Positions 12,034-23,049 of a stretch of DNA of 64,000 bases are shown here, one piece after another. The position numbers and the translations under genes were made by a program. Under the pieces are notes generated by a model that was given only the letters and a program-made list of their open reading frames with translations, did not search any database and had not been told where the DNA came from. This stretch comes from Amoeboaphelidium protococcarum (Eukaryota; Aphelidiomycota; Aphelidea): positions 1,374,001 through 1,438,000 of the forward strand of contig JALECJ010000255.1 of assembly GCA_023515745.1 (NCBI GenBank). The letters run 5' to 3'. Every line of letters begins with the position of its first letter. The first letter of the stretch is position 1.

Positions 12034-13026
12034 TCATTCATGACTTTAGTTTCTAGCTTTATTGGCCTAGTCAGATTTCTTGCTACCATTGCTCTTCTTC
12101 TTTTTAGACTTGTCTGCTTTACGATTACGAGGTCCATGGCCTTCAGCACCGCCACCTTTCGCCCAACAATTCGCATGTTCATGACCAGTCTTATTACAGT
12201 TAGAGCACTTCAACTTGGACTTGGCAGACTATCCAGAATGAGCAACCATGGCTTAAGAGTTGTTCAGTTTACTAACGTCAATTTCATCTTCAATCAGGAT
12301 TTGACGTAGTCTAGCAAAACTCATATCACCAGGCTTAATCAACTTCAGGTTACGAGCAAAATCAGTATAACCATCAACAACCATCAACTAGTTTGTATGA
12401 GCCTGCATAATATCGCTTTCTGAACATGTCCCACCACATTCAGAATCTCAGCTTAGATATCCTTAATCTTAGCCAAATACTTCAAAACAGATTCTTCAGT
12501 CTTGGTAGTAGCTTCTTTCAGATTTTAGGTCTTCTTGCTGATAAACGTAGCACTTTGCTACAGACACATATCCTCAAGGGCATACCACGCCTCCGAGGCT
12601 GAACTCGCCTGCTGAACAGCTTGTTTGAACTCCTGAAACACGTGCTTGCCAATAATCGCCTTTGCCTTACGATCTTCCTTTTGGAGCCACGCGCTTTAAG
12701 CATTATTGTCATCAGCATAATTCATGGTACCACTTTAAGCAGCCGCAAATGAATATTAGCTTTCACCTTGACCACAGTCTTGATTACCACGAGGAGTCAA
12801 CGGCGTCATTAGAGGTCTAGAAGTCTTTACATAGCCAGTGGAGGATCTCCTCTACTGCTGCTTTTTATGATACTCTATGAGATTGACGCGTGTTAATGTC
12901 AGGATCAACTACATGCCATAAGTCCATCTCTATTAGGTGCCATTCTATCTTGCGACACCACGCGATATAGTTTTCCTGATCAAGAGGTTCGCATGCCAGC
13001 TTAACTTGTGCAGATACTTTGACCAT
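12034..13026 (-). pseudogene. Copia-type retrotransposon Gag remnant with CCHC zinc knuckle
   Basis: Minus strand, in three frames. It begins MVKVSAQVKLACEPLDQENY then IAWCRKIEWHLIEMDLWHVV (13026 down), the usual N-terminal block of Copia (UBN2) Gag. A second block in another frame has a KAIIGKHVFQEF core and SEAWYALEDMCLQQ. A third, again shifted, reads DGYTDFARNLKLIKPGDMSF and then a zinc knuckle CSNCNKTGHEHANC (C-x2-C-x4-H-x4-C) followed by a Lys-rich tail, ending at TGA 12034-12036. At least two frame changes separate the blocks; one could instead be an intron starting GTAAAG near 12828. TAR=Gln is needed throughout, so the element used the host code. No protease, integrase, RT or LTR was recognised nearby, so this is a gag-only fragment or a decayed domesticated copy. 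Confidence 0.72.
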
Positions 13027-13640
13027 ATTGCTTTCAACTGTTAATCTATTGAAAGTAAATAGATTTACTTACTTGACACTAACTATTTTCAATACTAGTC
13101 CCATTGTTGATAATTGCACACACGCAAAACTCGTACTTATTTAGACATGAGAGATCATCAATCACATACGATCCTGAATAATGGATTTAGTAGCCTTGGA
13201 AGTGGCAGATGAGGCCTTGAATTTCTTAACAAAGTCGGGATAATAGCTTTCCAACTACTCCGTCCATAAAGAGTCTTATGGGCTGAACTTTGCTTTTACT
13301 CAGTGAGTTGAGCCTTTTGGCAGGTATGTATCTAACTCAATCACATGCGTATAATGCAATTTCGTATTTTTTCAATTATGCCGCTAATTTTAGAGGTTAG
13401 AGATGTGACAGCCCACCGAGTTGCCAACTTCAGCTCAATTGAAAACTACTTGGACATAATATATTAACTGGAATCATTTAAAGCAACCAGCTAATGCGCA
13501 GAGCAAATAATTGGCGTGCTGAGAGATACTTCGGCGAAAAGATACTGTACTCAACCATGTCAGTAAAATACATCTAATATGAAAATTCAACTTTTAATCA
13601 ATCACTCAATTCACAAATTTAAAACGAGCTGATTCATGGT
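13027..13640. other. Mostly non-coding; one possible minus-strand terminal exon
   Basis: On the minus strand, about 13268 down to 13150, a frame reads SLWTEQLESYYPDFVKKF and ends at TGA after SIIQDRM. It looks protein-like but has no ATG of its own and no recognised family. It could be a last exon of the small gene at 13641-13903, or transposon debris. Nothing else supported. Confidence 0.25.
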
Positions 13641-13903
13641 TCATGGAAGATCAGCAAAAGTCTTCTTAGGAGGAGGTCCCTTTTACAAATGATTTGGATT
13701 CTTCACATACAAGCCTTCAGGGGAGGAGCACTTTGACGGAGACCACTTCGACTTGCTTGGTGTTGGGGGATTGGCCAGCTACACTCAATGATCGCATAAC
13801 GTAACAATAATAATTGTTCATCACTATAAAAATAAGACACAGTACAACATACCTTTTCAAAATAAGCGCGCAATTAAGACGGAGATTGAGATTATGAATC
13901 CAT
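13641..13903 (-). CDS. Small spliced gene, 62-residue proline/lysine-rich product
   Basis: ATG at 13901-13903. Exon 1 is 13853-13903 (17 codons), a 74-nt intron 13779-13852 follows (GTATGT...TGTAG), and exon 2 is 13641-13778, ending at TGA. The product starts MDSQSQSPSQLRAYFEK and continues with a Pro/Ser/Lys-rich segment including TPSKSKWSPSK and KGPPPKKTFADLP. The clean canonical intron in phase 0, of typical size for this genome, is the main reason to accept it. No family recognised. Exon 2 might instead splice on to the frame near 13150-13268. It lies between a gag remnant and MTR4. Confidence 0.4.
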
Positions 13904-14110
13904 TTTGATGTAACTGTTAGAATAATATAAGATCGCAGTAAAATGTAGAAAAGTAATTAGAAGGAGGGTAGTGATAGGAGCCGCCGTATTTAATCAGGGG
14001 CCGCCACCTTCTGAAAACTGTGGTCAAGTGATCACTGTCGAAGTAAAGTAGTAGACGCCACACTAGATAACATGAAAGTTAAAACAGCAAAACAACTCTA
14101 TATCATATTA

Positions 14111-17100
14111 TCACAAGTATAAACTGGCAGCAAATACAATGTCGCGTCTAATCTTGTCACCACACTCGGTAAACTTCTACTCCAAGTGCTGATTTCCAAT
14201 CTACTTTGAAGCCGCCACCATCTGACGTAGTAACTCTTCCAGCCGACGTATAATCCTTATTACACTACCTTCAAAGATGTCTGTCATTTTGCAGATTTCA
14301 CTAAATTTGGCTCCATCAGCCCAGGCATAGAGAGCGTTGACCATATCAGTTCTGAAATCATTCACGTACTGTTCAGGGTCAATCTGCAAAAGGCACTCCA
14401 CGGACAGCTATGCTACTTTACGCGCCGTATCCTTCAACAATCTCACACAGTCAACCATCTCTGATCGCAGCACAACTTCATTGTTGGACCGTTCCTGAGT
14501 GACAATACAAGACAGAAGGGCCACAATTTGTGGTATAGACAGATCATTAAAGGCACCATTGAACAGCAGTTCACCAATAACCAGCTCATCGCCAGTTGTA
14601 ATCTCACAGGCTATTCTACCCTTCAAGCTGACCAGATCGCGCTCGTCCAGATACTCAAGTCGCCTGAGGATATCTATTCTATGCCTCAGTTCATCCAATT
14701 GTAATATGGACTGAGTATCATCCAAATTCTTTTACAAAGCATCATGCTTCTTTTTCAGATCCATCTTGTGCAGGTAGTTCTAATAATCTTGGTGCAGTTA
14801 CGGATCCCTTTCACCGGCAATTCCATAAGCATTATTAGCAACAATCTCACCATGCATTTTTATATCATTGAGCAGCTGATTGAAAGTATCATCTTTGATA
14901 TTCATATCCTTCACTGGATCCAGCAATGGGACTGAGCCATCAAATCTGCGGCAAACTTCATCTACAGTGGCACCAACTTGCCCTCTAGATAGAGAACTGT
15001 TCAAATCTTTAGGTAGATGTATTTTGACACTAGAAATGTTGCAGATGTCACTAAGATTGATGACCATGAGCAAAACTTCCGTCCGATTAGACGATGATGA
15101 GGAATTACTATCAGTAACGGCAGTAGAAGCAGGCGGATAATCTCCATCAGATGAGACTTTTTGAGGATTAGACACGTCGCACTTGGCCAGAATATCAACA
15201 AGATACACAATTTCATCATCACGACCTTTTCTCTTCACAGTCTTCTTATTACAATTAACAACTGTACACCAGCCATAATTGTGCAATTATTGACCATTAT
15301 CGATAGACTTTTTAACTTCCACCAATCTGCCAGGCTTAATGAATGGTAAGCAGTAATCAGGATGGGTGATAACAGCTCTAAATTGATCGTAAAGCTACAA
15401 CACTTTTTATGAGGCATCATAATACTCTTTGACGACATCCTCACTGTCAATCTAAAGCGATTCCATCTCTGACCGTAAGGATTAGACTTATTCCATTAGA
15501 TGCGGAACATTATCGCTGTGCTAATACTGATAGAATGATCGCTCTAGCATGTACTGTGGGCTTAGACCTTCAATGCGCATGAGGTTAAGAATCATTGAGT
15601 AAGTGAGATGGTATGCCGAGTTCAGAACGTCTGGCTCACCCTTAAGCATAGTCTTGGCCACGTCCGGTTCCAGCTTCTTACCAACCATCATAATAACAAT
15701 ACCTCTGTCATCAAGTCCACGTCTACCAGCTCTGCCTGACATTTGAATATATTCTCCACTTCCGAGCGGGCGAGTGTAAGCACCATCAAACTTTTCAACA
15801 GACGTGAATACTACAGTCTTGGCTGGCATATTGAGACCAATGGAGAATGTCTCTGTGGCAAATAATACTTTAATCAGTCCTTCCTAGAACAGAATCTCGA
15901 TAACTTCTTTCAAAATCTGCAAGAGGCCAGAGTGATGGATACCAATACCACGTTGGAGAAGAGGCAGCAGGTGTAAAATTTAAGGCAACTACTGATCATC
16001 TTCAGATAGACCAGCCATGGCATTTTTGTAAATTTCAGACACCAACTCTTTCTCTGTATCATTGTTGAAGTCGAGTTTCGACAGCTGCATGGCATATCCT
16101 TCACACTCTCTCTTACTGAAGCTGAAAACAATCACCGGCTAATAATTACGAAGCCAAATCATCTTCATCAACTTGAACAAGTCCGAGTCTCGACTCAAAT
16201 CCTTCTTACCTCCTTTGCGCCCACGTGCAGCATTGGCTTTGCCATCAGTAACAATTGTCTGCACATTGGCGATGGCCTTAGCAAAATTCTCCTCCTTGAA
16301 AGTTCCCTTCTCATCGACACACAAATGAATACCATCACCACCTTATGGAAATACATACTACACATTAAACACAAATTAGTATCTATTAAGAACTAGCAAC
16401 TTGTGCTTATGCATCTATTCTCTCTCCTTCATTATTAAACAACTACTCCATCAAAATAGCGTCAATTATAGAACAGAGTATACTCAGAATAACTATGACA
16501 TTTAAATGCTGCATCACTGCAAAGACTAAATACAAGCCTTGAAGCAGTTAGCTCCATAATAGTTTTCATCATTGTAAACACCACTCCATGATAAGACTAT
16601 CATTATGAGAGACAGAGAGGAGATAGATAGACACACAGCACAGTGATAAAGAGACTACTTACATGTTATAGAGGCACAGGTCGGAAATTGGTGTATACAA
16701 CGTGACAAGGTTAGTTATGAGTCTTGCAAATCCACTCAGCAAACTACTTGGCATTCGGGATAGTGGCAGAGAGGAACACATATCGCACCTTGTGAGGTAG
16801 TAGAATGATAGACTCCTCCCACACCACACCTCGCTCCTTGTCGCGCATGTAGTGAATCTCATCAAATATGACCCAGGCAACTTCACGCATAACCTCAGAG
16901 CCGCGATACATCATTGAGCGCAAAATTTCAGTAGTCATAACCAGGAGCGATGCTGATGGATTGATAGTAACATCGCCAGTCATGAGGCCAACATCTCCAA
17001 ACTCTTCAGCCATTTCTCGATACTTTTGATTAGATAGAGCCTACATTTAAATAAGAGGAGTTAGCATATCTTTAATAAATAATCACACAAACACACACAC

Positions 17101-18014
17101 ACATCCATGATTAATGGTATGATTGTGTACATTCAGAGCTGTTCCAATATAGTCTGATACACGCAGATACATAACAGATAGTCAATAGTCAGAAGGAACA
17201 ATTGATATATGAATTTCATCGCCGTCTAAATAGCAATAAAGTATGGCTCATGAAGAACGCAGTATTCGTCATCACTCCATTGACTATCTGTTATGCAGGT
17301 TATAACGTACATAGCATTACAGTTATATAATTTACGGAATCTAACAGACAGACATTCAATCGATACTCACCAACAGGATATGTGTGTGTGTGCGTTAATA
17401 TTGATACTTACTTTGATAGGACTAGTGTATATAACGCGCTACTTCTACTTGAGAGCAGCAGATATAGCATACTCTGCCACAACAGTCTTACCAGCACTGG
17501 TATGAGCAGCAACGAGGACACTTTCATTACGCTCAATACTGGCAATGGCAGTCTATTAGAAAGGATCGAGAGTGAAGGGATACGATTTGGCAGGAGGATC
17601 CCACGGAATGTGCTGATTCATCGGAATATAAGCATAGCCAGGAGGAATAGCAACGTCGTGTCTGATAGCATGCTGCAGCTTAATAGTCTCCTACTGCTCC
17701 TTACTAGACATGATCTTTCCAGTTTCGGCATCAACCTTTGCCTACTGGAACTGACTCTCTGCCTCAGTCTCGAAATAGTCACCAACCACTGCAGCTTCTT
17801 TAGATTGATGAGCTTTATTATCACCCAGTTATTAATATTGATTAACAGCGGATCGTTACTTTTTTAGAGTAGACTATTATGATTAGCCAGCAATTGTATG
17901 TTCAGAGTCACCATCATGTACGCGTTTCTTATCACCAGATGGCACTTGCTTACCAGCATTCACCTACTTCAACTACGACTATCCATCTTCAACATCAGAA
18001 TCATCCGCAAACAT
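14111..18014 (-). CDS. MTR4: Exosome RNA helicase MTR4 (Ski2-like)
   Basis: 3'-5' RNA helicase of the TRAMP and NEXT complexes, feeding RNA to the nuclear exosome. Exons on the minus strand: 18014-17412, 17040-16663 and 16357-14111. The introns (371 and 305 nt) start GTAAGT and end TGTAG, both in phase 0. The product is 1075 residues, as expected for MTR4. Motif [15 protein letters not shown], the DEIH box in [15 protein letters not shown], motif [26 protein letters not shown], and motif [17 protein letters not shown] are all visible. The C-terminus AIGNQHLEQKF-type block ending in [13 protein letters not shown] is diagnostic of MTR4 rather than SKI2. The first intron carries a CA/GT-rich tract. 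It is divergent from the Pol III subunit gene, with 266 bp between starts. Confidence 0.95.
17084..17103. repeat. (CA)n microsatellite in MTR4 intron 1
   Basis: A short CA-rich tract near one end of the 371-nt intron. A GT-rich tract (TGTGTGTGTG) at 17380-17391 near the other end is its approximate complement, so the intron RNA could fold back. Confidence 0.6.
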
Positions 18015-18280
18015 GACTAGAGTGTAAAATTGATATAAAAAGTATAGTAAAATAGCAGTCCAAGAAGAACTGTGAGATGATATAATTGATATAGAATGAG
18101 GTGGATCTGATAGATGTACAAGCGAAAAGAGGAAAAACATGAAAAAATGAAAATCCCAAAAAGCTTTCGGTTGTCGATCATCATTCGCCCATCTTTCTGC
18201 CTAATCAGTTTTACATCCACTGCGTGTAATTATAATTTAATTTATTCGCGTACAGTTTGTTTAATTAATTGTGAATTCAA
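18015..18280. promoter_or_regulatory. Bidirectional promoter between MTR4 and RPC31
   Basis: 266 bases between the two divergent ATGs. AT-rich, with no coding frame. Both genes act in nuclear RNA metabolism (exosome and Pol III), so shared regulation is plausible but not shown. Confidence 0.4.
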
Positions 18281-19039
18281 ATGTCGCGTCTAAAGAGCTA
18301 AAATAAATGGGGAAATAAAGACAAGAATGCTGATTTATAGCCTCAAGGACCTCGATAAACGTATCCAGTAAGTCAATTTAATTGATTGTAGTGATATTAA
18401 CTAAATACATAAATGTACATTCTAATGTAGCCAATTGATTTTGTGCCAGATGTATCTCTAGATCAACTCAGGGAAGAGGTGCAGTGGTAGATTGAATTGG
18501 TGGAACAGTGGCGATAGAGTCCGTTTTACACATTTATAGATGATTAACAGAAATAACAATAGAGCAAGAGTAATAATAATAATAATAATAAATTGGAAAG
18601 ATACTCTGACATGTTTCGCGTCAAAGAGCCAGAAAGGCGGCCGTTGGACCAAGTTGTTGCAGATTAAAGTTTATTCCCGACAGAGTTGTTTGTTGCCGCG
18701 TCAGCCCAACGGCGGATGAAGTAATAACAGTAGGCGCGTTTCGGACAGCTCGATATGATGAAGGCACTGAACGATACTGTGGCACAGGCGCGTTAAGGTG
18801 GTGGATCTACTGCATAATCTGCAGGTGGTCGCAAGAATACATAAAATGCCGGCGGCGGCGGTGATGATTAGGATAATGGACAAGGGGTGGATGATGAAGA
18901 TGATGATTAGTAATAATAGCAAGAAGAGGAGTTGGATATTTCAGATGAAGAGGAGGAGAACGATTACATAGAGTCCTACTTTGATAATGGCGAAGGAGAT
19001 GATTTATCTGACGATGGTGACAATGATGCTTCATACTGA
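18281..19039 (+). CDS. RPC31: RNA polymerase III subunit RPC7/RPC31-like
   Basis: Subunit of the Pol III-specific RPC3/6/7 heterotrimer used in initiation. Exons are 18281-18367 and 18431-19039; the 63-nt intron (GTAAGT...TGTAG) is in phase 0. The product is 231 residues, typical of the family. It begins MSRLKSQNKWGN; the middle has a basic segment (ERYSDMFRVKEPERRPLDQ) and Gln-rich runs encoded largely by TAG/TAA. The C-terminus is strongly acidic with NDYIESYFDNGEGDDLSDDG, the hallmark Tyr-Phe-Asp-Asn-Gly-Glu motif of RPC31/POLR3G. The stop is TGA at 19037-19039. The call rests mainly on that C-terminal motif plus the acidic tail. Confidence 0.8.
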
Positions 19040-19345
19040 GTGTATAAATATTATACGATTATTATATGTGCATATCGATTATTTACTCCCCCATCACTTT
19101 ACTAATTTTGTTAATACAGTATGCACAGTAATATGCTCAGAGATTCGTTTCAAACGGGCGCGTTTCATTAATGTTTAGTCTTTTGTTTCGCTCGCTCATT
19201 ATTGTCTCGTTGTTTGTATTTCCTCTTTTCATTTCACACTTCAAAAGCATAGTTTGTATGTAACTGATAAAGGGGTGCTTTACTGCTGTAGTTCTCTTTG
19301 TATAGAAATTTTAGATAATTTAATAATACATTTGTATATAAATTT
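19040..19345. promoter_or_regulatory. Intergenic upstream of formin gene
   Basis: 306 bases. It contains a GGGCGCGTTTC element near 19157 and a TATATAAAT run at 19334-19342, immediately before the formin ATG and probably too close to act as its TATA box. Confidence 0.35.
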
Positions 19346-22300
19346 ATGGGGAATATATTCAGTGGAAAGAAGCATTATAAAGAGTCTGTGGGAAAACCGA
19401 TTGCGGATGGAAGTCTGCTGTCTCCGCATGAATTACCGCCAATGCCGCCGGTGGAGGAGCTGAATACGTTATTCGATGCCATGTTGGAAGATTTGAATCT
19501 TGGCCGTGATAAGAAGGAGGCAATGAGACAGTTTCCAGCTGAGAGAAAGTGGATGATTGTACAGGCGCATATCAATGAACGAAAGGGGAATAGCTCTGAA
19601 AATGATTATGAGTAGATTATCACACAGTTGCGGAATGAGCCTACAACATAGCTGTTATCAGATTTGGTGGTGTCTCTACGTGCGCGGCCCATTAGGTGGA
19701 TTATGAAGTTTGTGGAGAATGAAGGTCTGACTCTATTGCTGAATTATTTGAGTAGTATGGAACAGCGGGATACCGTGAGTAAGAAGGATATCGAGCATGA
19801 AGAGTTGTGTATAAAGTGTCTGAAATCTCTCATGAATAATAATGCTGGATTAAGTCATGTTATGGCTCATCCAGAGTCTTTGCTTGTTATCACTCTCTCT
19901 ATGCGATCACCATCTTTGAAGACGAGGACCTTGGTGCTGGAGATGTTGGCTGCCGTATGTCTCATACCTGGTGGGCATAAACGAATCCTGGAATGTATGC
20001 GAAGATTTTAGCAGAAAATTGGTGAAAAAGCCAGATTTGAAACTGTTGTTAATTGTCTGGCGTATGATGTTACTATGCGAGGTGGTAATCTTAGTGGAAG
20101 TGTTAGTGGTCGGCCTGATGAAAAATTTGAGCGTATCATTGATTTACAGATTGCTGCATTATCCTTTATAAATTCCGTCATTAATGGTGGCCCTGGTAAG
20201 GACTTGGATTTCAGATTGAGTATGAGATGGGAGTTTATAAAGCTGGGCGTAGATGAGATTGTGGATCGATTGAGTGAGGCTGAACATGATTTCTTGGATC
20301 TGCAGCTGTCAGTCTTTTAAGATCGACAGGCTGCTGATGAGGAGGAGCTGGCCAAGCGTTATGATTACGCTTTCTCATAAGGCGGCAAGTCTGTAGACGG
20401 AGTTGATGATGCAGAAGAAGTGTTTAGAGTATTGAACAATAGTCTCAAGAATACAAGATCATACACTTACTTTCTTGGGTCTCTGAAGCATGCACTTTTG
20501 GTGCCATAAAATCCATTGAAGTTGACCAAGTACTGGACAATTATTGAGCTTTTGACTAAGTAGATTATCTTGCAGAAAGATGGTCAAGATGTAGATCCTG
20601 ACTTTGCCGCGATTAAGATTGACCGTGATTAGCTAATTAATGACATGGCCGATTCAGACAAGGTGCGCGATGCTGAGGATAAGATGAAGAAGCAGTCTGA
20701 TCGCGCTAATAAAGCTGTCAAGGAAGTTGAATCTTAGAAGGAGACTTTTATGAAAGAGTTATCCAAGGCTGAGGACACTGTTAAGGCCAAGACTAAGCGG
20801 GAAGAGGAATTGAACACTGATCTGGTTAATCATAAGAAGGAATTGGCGAGACTTGAAAATCTGCTGAAAGAGCGTTTCGCTAACAATGATGCCATCCTGC
20901 AGGCTATCAAGGATAGCTCTCTGGTAACAGCTGGTTCTGGAGGTGGCGGATCATCTTCCGGTTCTGGCGGTGATAAAGCATCGTCGTCTGATTCTGCAAG
21001 TCCTAGTAGCCCAACGCAGTCGGAAGCTGTTGTCGCTTCAGGTCCGCCTCCTCCACCTCCACCGGCCCCTCCTGGAATGTCTGGGGCTCCTCCGCCGCCG
21101 CCAGCTCCGGGCATGGGTGGTGCACCTCCTCCACCTCCTTTCGGATAAGCAGCTAGTGCTATGCCGGGCGGACTCCCAGCTAAAAAGAACAAATTGTCCC
21201 AGAAGCCTTTGAAGCCTCTCCAATGGACGAAAGTGAATAATGCTGAGATTGCAGATACCGTATGGAAATAGCTGGATGATGCTCCTGTTCATAAGAAGAT
21301 GAATTATGATGCTTTTGAGTCTCTGTTCAGTGCATTTTAGAAGAAGGATGTTGACCGCGCTGAAAGTAAGGCCAATTTATCTTCAGCTTTATCGTCTGAC
21401 AATGTCGCTGCAGAAGCTCCAAAGATTACAGTGCTCGACTCTAAGAGATCGCAGAATGTGAATATCCTTTTGAAATCTCTTAAATTATAGTCTGAAGACA
21501 TTAGACGCGGTATATTTAACGTTGATAGTAAACTTCTTCCACCATCACTGATCACTGAGCTGCTCAAGATTGTACCAACTGCTGATGAAGTGTAAATGCT
21601 CCAGCCTTTTGAGAATGATGTCCAGAATATGGCTGCTCCTGAGAAATTCTTCTGGGAACTTTCTCGCATCAATCGTTACGGTGATAGAATTAAAGCCCTG
21701 TACGTGCGCGGCATGTACGATGAGTGGTGTGAAGATGCCAAGAGGATGATCAAGAGTTGGGTTATGGGATCGAAAGAGCTATAGACGAGTAAGAAGTTTA
21801 GAGAGTTGTTGCAGATTATTCTCGCACTCGGTAACTATATGAACTCTGGCCAGAAAGGTGGTGCATATGGATACAAGTTGGAGTCACTTCTCAAGCTAGG
21901 TGATGTTAGATCGACGATGGAGAACAGAAGGCATACTCTGCTACATTATCTGGTCGATCTTGTAGATCAGAATCTTACCGATGCCAAAGGATGGTAGGAT
22001 GAGCTGAAATCAGTCGAGTTGGCTGTGAAAGTTGAGCTTCCGGTTCTTCGATAGACTCTGGCTCAATTGAAGAATGGAATTAAGGACATCAGTGTCTTAT
22101 TGGACAATATTGCAAAGGATCCGCGAGATCCTACTGATAAATTCTCATCCGTGATGTCAGAGTGGGTGAAAGGTGCTCAGAAAAAGTAAGAGCAGCTGGA
22201 CAGTGCTTTCAAGGATGCTGATGCTGCATACATTTCAGTCTGTAAATTATTTTGTGAGGATGGTAAAACTGCTGTACCGTCCGAGTTCTTTGGAAAAGTG

Positions 22301-22819
22301 CAAGCATTTATTGCCGCGTATAATCAGTCAAAGGCCGACAATGAAGCATTCATCTAAAGATAGTTGGAGTTGGAGAAGAAAGAGAAGGAGAAATTTGAGC
22401 GTAATAAGATGATGACATTGAAGAAGGGCGCGTAGAGCGGTGCACCTGGGAAATCTGTTCTTGGTAATAGTAAAAATGACGTTGACAATAATGGCGGTGG
22501 CGGTGGTGATGCTGGTAAAGATGGAGAGTTGGATGATTTAATCTCGTCTATCAAGAGCGGTAAAGCGTTCATACACTCTGGATTCGCACCTCAATAAAGA
22601 AAGAAGAGCAAAGCGCCTGCTCCCAGCAAGAATCTCGGCGATGCTCTCAGTAATGCTCTACCTGGGAATGCTGGTATAAAGTCCACTTCTCAGACGGCGG
22701 CTACTTCTCCACCCCAACTGCCTCCTTCCAGAGATGGTGGGGAAAAGAAATAATAGCCTAGTAAGACTTAGCAAGTTGCCAACAAATTAAGGCGAATCTC
22801 CATGTCCTCTAAAGATTGA
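19346..22819 (+). CDS. Diaphanous-related formin (GBD/FH3-FH1-FH2-DAD)
   Basis: Actin nucleator and elongator regulated by Rho GTPases. Single exon, 1157 residues, TGA at 22817-22819. The N-terminus MGNIFSGKK fits an N-myristoylation site (Gly2, Ser6), as in FMNL formins. GBD/FH3 spans about residues 30-400, opening LPPMPPVEELNTLFDAMLED and containing MRSPSLKTRTLVLEMLAAVC. A coiled coil covers about 430-520. FH1 is about 565-600, with three proline runs separated by Gly/Met/Ala. FH2 is about 620-1000, with KPLKPLQWTKV at its start and LALGNYMNSG in the post region. A DAD-like LDDLISSIKSGKAF lies near residue 1061, followed by a basic RRISMSSKD end. An autoinhibited, Rho-activated formin is inferred. 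Many TAR codons are in-frame; the antisense Gly-rich ORFs over FH1 are shadows. Confidence 0.95.
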
Positions 22820-23049
22820 TTAAATTTGCCTCTTTAAGTTGTTGTTTTATAAAGTTGTTGCTTATTAATATTATCAATTGTAATGTTGCTTAAGATTTAG
22901 ATTTTTTATACTACGTATGCGTGGTTCATGATCAAGTGAATTATCTAAAGACAGTAAAACGACACTCGAAAGGTATGAAGACGCAGATCTTTGTTAAATC
23001 ATGTTCAATTTATTAGATTACTGCCAGCTCCTATTGTTATTTCAGAACA
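22820..23049. other. Gap between formin and transposon remnant
   Basis: AT-rich sequence that presumably includes the formin 3' end. No coding frame supported. Confidence 0.4.

Noticed and set aside
20830-21292. Gly/Pro-rich ORFs antisense to the formin FH1 region
   Set aside because: Reverse complement of polyproline codons gives glycine-rich frames; no independent support.
1-22819. Apparent mass of pseudogenes, with dozens of in-frame TAA/TAG per gene
   Set aside because: The frames stay aligned with full-length family members, TGA never interrupts them, and TAR matches Gln sites. A reassigned code explains all of it; decay does not.
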